The position numbers and the translations under genes were made by a program. A stretch of 64,000 bases of DNA from Sphingomonas sp. Leaf33 (lineage in GTDB: Bacteria > Pseudomonadota > Alphaproteobacteria > Sphingomonadales > Sphingomonadaceae), in the NCBI RefSeq assembly GCF_001421785.1, contig NZ_LMLB01000001.1, positions 1,846,968 to 1,910,967 on the forward strand, written 5' to 3'. Positions 61,356-64,000 of this stretch are shown here, in pieces (the first letter of the stretch is position 1; each line of letters opens with the position of its first letter). The notes under the pieces were generated by a model. That model had not been told where the DNA came from and did not search any database. It was given only the letters and a program-made list of their open reading frames with translations.

Positions 61356-63485
61356 ATGTCGTATCGCTTGCTCCTCGCCTCTGCCCTGCCCCTCGTCTTC
61401 GCGACGGCCGCGACCGCCCAGACCGCGCAGCCAGCGCCCCCCCTTCGCAACGAGATCATCGTCACCGCACCCGTCCTGACCAGCGAGCGTGACGTGCTTC
61501 AGGGTACCTCGGTCGTGACCGGGGCCGAGCTGACCCGCGATATCCGCTCGACCATCGGCGAGACGCTGGCGCGTCAGCCCGGCGTGTCGGCAACGTCGTT
61601 TGGCCCCAACGCCTCGCGCCCGATCCTGCGCGGCTTCCAGGGCGAGCGAGTCCGCGTGCTGACCGACGGCATCGGGTCGATCGACGTATCGAACACCTCG
61701 GTCGATCACGCCGTCATCATCGATCCGCTGCTGGCCGAACGGGTCGAGGTCCTGCGCGGCCCCTCCGCGCTGTTGTTCGGGTCGTCGGCGGTGGGCGGCG
61801 TCGTCAACGTCATCGACACGCGCATCCCGCGCCGGATGCCGGAGAGCGGCGTCCGCGTCGACGGGCGCGTGGCCTATGGCAGTGCCGCGGACGAACGCTC
61901 GGGCGGTGTCGCGGGTGATGTTGCCGCCACCGACACGATCGTCCTGCACGCCGATGGCTCCTATCTGAAGACCGGCGACCTGCGGATCGGCCGCGGCTTC
62001 CTGCTGAGCCCCACCGCACGCGCCGCCGTGCTGTCGCAGGTCGGCCGCCCGCAGACCCCGGCACCGGGCGAGGACCCGATCGACTTCGCCGGCACCGCCG
62101 CGCTGCGCGACCGCATTCCGAATACCGCGGCGGAAACGTGGACGGCGGGCGTCGGCGCCTCGCTCATCACCGATACCGGAATGCTCGGCATCTCCTACGG
62201 CCATTACGACAGCCTGTACGGCGTCCCCATCCGCTATGCGACGGCGGTCGGCCAGGGACAGGAATCGCCGCGGCTGGACGTGCGCCAGGACCGCGTCGAT
62301 CTGCGCGCCGAAGTGCAGACCGGCGGCGGCTTCCTCGACCGCATTCGCCTGCGCGCCGGCCACGCCGACTATCGCCATTTCGAACTGGAGCCGGACGGCG
62401 CGATCGGCACCGCGTTCTACAACCAGGGGACCGAAGGACGCCTCGAGCTGGTTCAGGCAAAGCGTGGCGGCTGGCAGGGCGCGACCGGCGTGCAATATTA
62501 CAACCGGGTGTTCGAGGCGGTCGGCGATGAGGCCTTTATCCCCAAGGCCGAGACCAACCAGATCGGCGTCTTCACCCTACAGCAGTTCGACCTGGGCGGC
62601 GTGAAGGCAGAAGGCGGCCTGCGCTACGAACGCACCGATCACGCCACCCGCGTCGTGGCAGGCGACCAGCGCTTCTTCTCGGGCAAGCGCGATTTCGAGA
62701 CGCTGTCGGGCTCGCTCGGCGCCTCGGTCGAGATCGCGCCGAACATCCGCTTCGGTGTCAACGGCTCGCGCACTGCCCGCGCGCCGTCGGCGGAAGAACT
62801 GTTCGCAAACGGCCCGCACGCCGGCACGCAGGCGTACGAGCTCGGCAACCCCGATTTCCGCACCGAAAAGTCCTGGGGCATCGAAGCGACGCTGCACGCG
62901 CACGGCGACGGCTTCAGCTTCGACGCGTCGGCGTACCACAGCTGGTTCAACAACTACATCTTCGAGAACCAGACTGACCAGGGCGTTTGCGAAGCCGCCG
63001 CGGCACCGTCAGGTCGCGATGTCGACCTGCCCTGCTTCGCCTATGCGCAGGCCGACGCGCGCTACTACGGCTTTGAGGCCGATGCGTCGGTCCGTGTCGC
63101 GCAGATCGGCACGTATGCGATCAACGCCGACGTGCTGGGCGACTATGTCCGCGCGACCGTGACCGGCAGCGGGCCGGTGCCTCGCATTCCGCCGATGCGC
63201 GTGCTCGGCGGGATCGAAGCGCAGGGACCCAAGCTGACCGCCCGTGCCGAGGTCGAACATGCGTTCGATCAGAACCGGGTCGCCGCATTCGAAACGTCGA
63301 CCAACGGCTACACGCTGGTCAACGCGTCGCTGTCGTTCAAGCCGTTCGAGAGCGACCGGACGATCGTGATGCTCAGCGCGAACAACATCTTCGACCAGTT
63401 GGCCCGCCGTCATGCCAGCGTGCTGAAGGACTTCGCCCCGCTGTCCGGCCGCGACATCCGCGCGACGGTGCGGTTCGGGTTCTGA
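61356..63485 (+). CDS. TonB-dependent receptor, ZnuD-like
   Basis: 709 residues from the ATG at 61356, with GAAAGG a few bases ahead; the ATG at 61335 would add seven residues and has no ribosome binding site. Signal YRLLLASALPLVFATAATAQ; TonB box EIIVTAPVL; plug with TIGETLARQPGVSATSFGPN, RPILRGFQGERVRVLTDGIG and VLRGPSALLFGSSAVGGVVN. The barrel has APSAEELFANGPHAGTQAYE followed by LGNPDFRTEKSWGIE, the pattern of the ZnuD zinc-receptor group, and a His-rich external loop set is not obvious. It ends DIRATVRFGF. With the Zur-like palindrome upstream, zinc uptake is the likely role, though heme and other substrates have been reported for the group. Confidence 0.85.
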   Translation: MSYRLLLASALPLVFATAATAQTAQPAPPLRNEIIVTAPVLTSERDVLQGTSVVTGAELTRDIRSTIGETLARQPGVSATSFGPNASRPILRGFQGERVRVLTDGIGSIDVSNTSVDHAVIIDPLLAERVEVLRGPSALLFGSSAVGGVVNVIDTRIPRRMPESGVRVDGRVAYGSAADERSGGVAGDVAATDTIVLHADGSYLKTGDLRIGRGFLLSPTARAAVLSQVGRPQTPAPGEDPIDFAGTAALRDRIPNTAAETWTAGVGASLITDTGMLGISYGHYDSLYGVPIRYATAVGQGQESPRLDVRQDRVDLRAEVQTGGGFLDRIRLRAGHADYRHFELEPDGAIGTAFYNQGTEGRLELVQAKRGGWQGATGVQYYNRVFEAVGDEAFIPKAETNQIGVFTLQQFDLGGVKAEGGLRYERTDHATRVVAGDQRFFSGKRDFETLSGSLGASVEIAPNIRFGVNGSRTARAPSAEELFANGPHAGTQAYELGNPDFRTEKSWGIEATLHAHGDGFSFDASAYHSWFNNYIFENQTDQGVCEAAAAPSGRDVDLPCFAYAQADARYYGFEADASVRVAQIGTYAINADVLGDYVRATVTGSGPVPRIPPMRVLGGIEAQGPKLTARAEVEHAFDQNRVAAFETSTNGYTLVNASLSFKPFESDRTIVMLSANNIFDQLARRHASVLKDFAPLSGRDIRATVRFGF

Positions 63486-63495
63486 TCTTTCAGAA

Positions 63496-63593
63496 CCGTT
63501 CGTGCTGAGCCTGTCGAAGCACTGTCCTTGTCTTCCTGCCGCTACGCCGGCCGCCGAAGAAGGACAGATTCGCGACACGCTCAGCGCGAACGG
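63496..63593. repeat. Inverted repeat, REP-like family A, copy 4
   Basis: Left arm CCGTTCGTGCTGAGCCTGTC + GAAGCACTGTCCTT, right arm AAGGACAGATTCGCGACACG + CTCAGCGCGAACGG, with about 30 bases between. It fills the gap between the convergent ZnuD-like receptor and the last gene, and shares CCGTTCG, TGTCGAAG and CGAACGG with copies 1-3. Confidence 0.75.
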
Positions 63594-63603
63594 CTGTTGA
63601 TGC

Positions 63604-64000
63604 CTACCGCCGCTCCTCCACCTGCAACGTCTCATAGGCGATGCGCTGCAACGCGGTCGCCTGCGCATCCGACAGGCCGAGGTCGTCAGCACCGCGTTCG
63701 TTCGGACCCAGCGTTCGCGGGTCGAGCCCGGTGACGCGGCCGAAGACGGTCAGCGCCTCGAGATAATAGCCAGCGGTGCTGGCGTGATAATGGTCGTACG
63801 CCCACAGGTCGAGCTGACCGTAGGCGATGCCGTCATACGGATTGGGGTCCGCCACGCCGGCCGAAATCGCGCGGTTCCACGCCAGACCGACCGGGATGAG
63901 GCCGTCGATGTCGCGCGATGCGGCCTTGGCGCGGACGGCGGCGGTGAACAGATCGTCGGCCATCTTGTTGACCGGCGTCCCCGACCAAGGGCTACCCGGC
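63604..64000 (-). CDS. SGNH-type hydrolase, C-terminal part, cut by right edge
   Basis: The frame is open from the window edge to the stop at 63604. The visible 130 residues include SGTPVNKMADDLFTAAVRAK, then GLIPVGLAWNRAISAG, DPNPYDGIAYGQLDLWAYDH and YHASTAGYYLEALTVFGRVT. The D-x-x-H of LWAYDHYHAS is what block V of an SGNH/GDSL hydrolase looks like; the Ser, Gly and Asn blocks would lie outside the window, so the assignment is tentative. The end ALQRIAYETLQVEERR is helical. An internal ATG at 63963 is not the true start. Confidence 0.6.
   Translation of the reverse strand, partial: PGSPWSGTPVNKMADDLFTAAVRAKAASRDIDGLIPVGLAWNRAISAGVADPNPYDGIAYGQLDLWAYDHYHASTAGYYLEALTVFGRVTGLDPRTLGPNERGADDLGLSDAQATALQRIAYETLQVEERR

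Overview
This window looks like a chromosomal segment of an alphaproteobacterium of the sphingomonad type (Sphingomonas or a close relative). The reasons are the very high GC content, four TonB-dependent receptors in 64 kb, an Entner-Doudoroff gene set, a MutL that carries its own nicking motif, sphingomonad-style operon neighbours (marR-NlpC/P60-argC, mreBCD-mrdA-rodA) and several families of palindromic intergenic repeats. There are no rRNA genes, CRISPR arrays, transposases or prophage genes. One tRNA gene, tRNA-Lys(CTT), is present.

Layout, left to right. 1-2373 (-) is a TonB receptor cut by the left edge. 2497-3187 is a small heat-shock gene with a sigma-32-like promoter and a terminator. 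3191-5295 (-) holds pyrG and secG. 5514-7553 (+) holds a MarR regulator, an NlpC/P60-fold protein that has lost its catalytic residues, and argC. 7680-13961 (+) is a complete glucose-to-KDPG route (zwf, pgl, edd, glk, eda) plus a small unknown gene. 14102-19055 (-) is fabD-fabG-(unknown secreted protein)-acpP-fabF-mltG. 19257-22260 (+) holds an RcnB-like protein, rpsF-rpsR-rplI and a thioredoxin-fold/2OG-dioxygenase fusion. 22265-24993 (-) holds a possible tiny lipoprotein, map and mutL. 25140-32235 (+) is the rod-shape operon mreB-mreC-mreD-mrdA-rodA followed by a DEDDh exonuclease with BRCT domain and a hemerythrin-domain protein. 32232-36189 holds a YbbAP-type ABC exporter divergent from a TesA-like esterase.

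36215-46053 is a carbohydrate or sugar-acid locus: a large TonB receptor, an ACS-family MFS importer, a secreted 607-aa protein of unknown function, a carboxylesterase, a LysR regulator and 5-dehydro-4-deoxyglucarate dehydratase. 46288-47349 is an EEP-family phosphodiesterase. 47434-53462 is an iron locus: a catecholate-siderophore-type receptor, PiuC-type dioxygenase, PepSY membrane protein, DUF2271 protein with an S-G-A-T flavinylation-type motif, DUF4198 protein and ApbE flavin transferase. It reads as a periplasmic flavin-based ferric reductase coupled to siderophore import, behind a Fur-like site.

53568-57706 holds tRNA-Lys, a phosphate transporter with its DUF47 partner, a gamma-carbonic anhydrase and two back-to-back L,D-transpeptidase genes of different families. 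57791-64000 holds glutamine-dependent NAD synthetase, a pectate-lyase-like polysaccharide lyase, a ZnuD-like receptor behind a Zur-like palindrome, and the C-terminal part of an SGNH-type hydrolase cut by the right edge.

Most of the window is ordinary housekeeping DNA. The parts that most deserve a second look are the flavinylated ferric-reductase locus, the inactivated NlpC/P60 protein, the sugar-acid locus with its unknown secreted protein, the cysteine-less thioredoxin-fold/dioxygenase fusion, and the palindromic repeats between metabolic genes.
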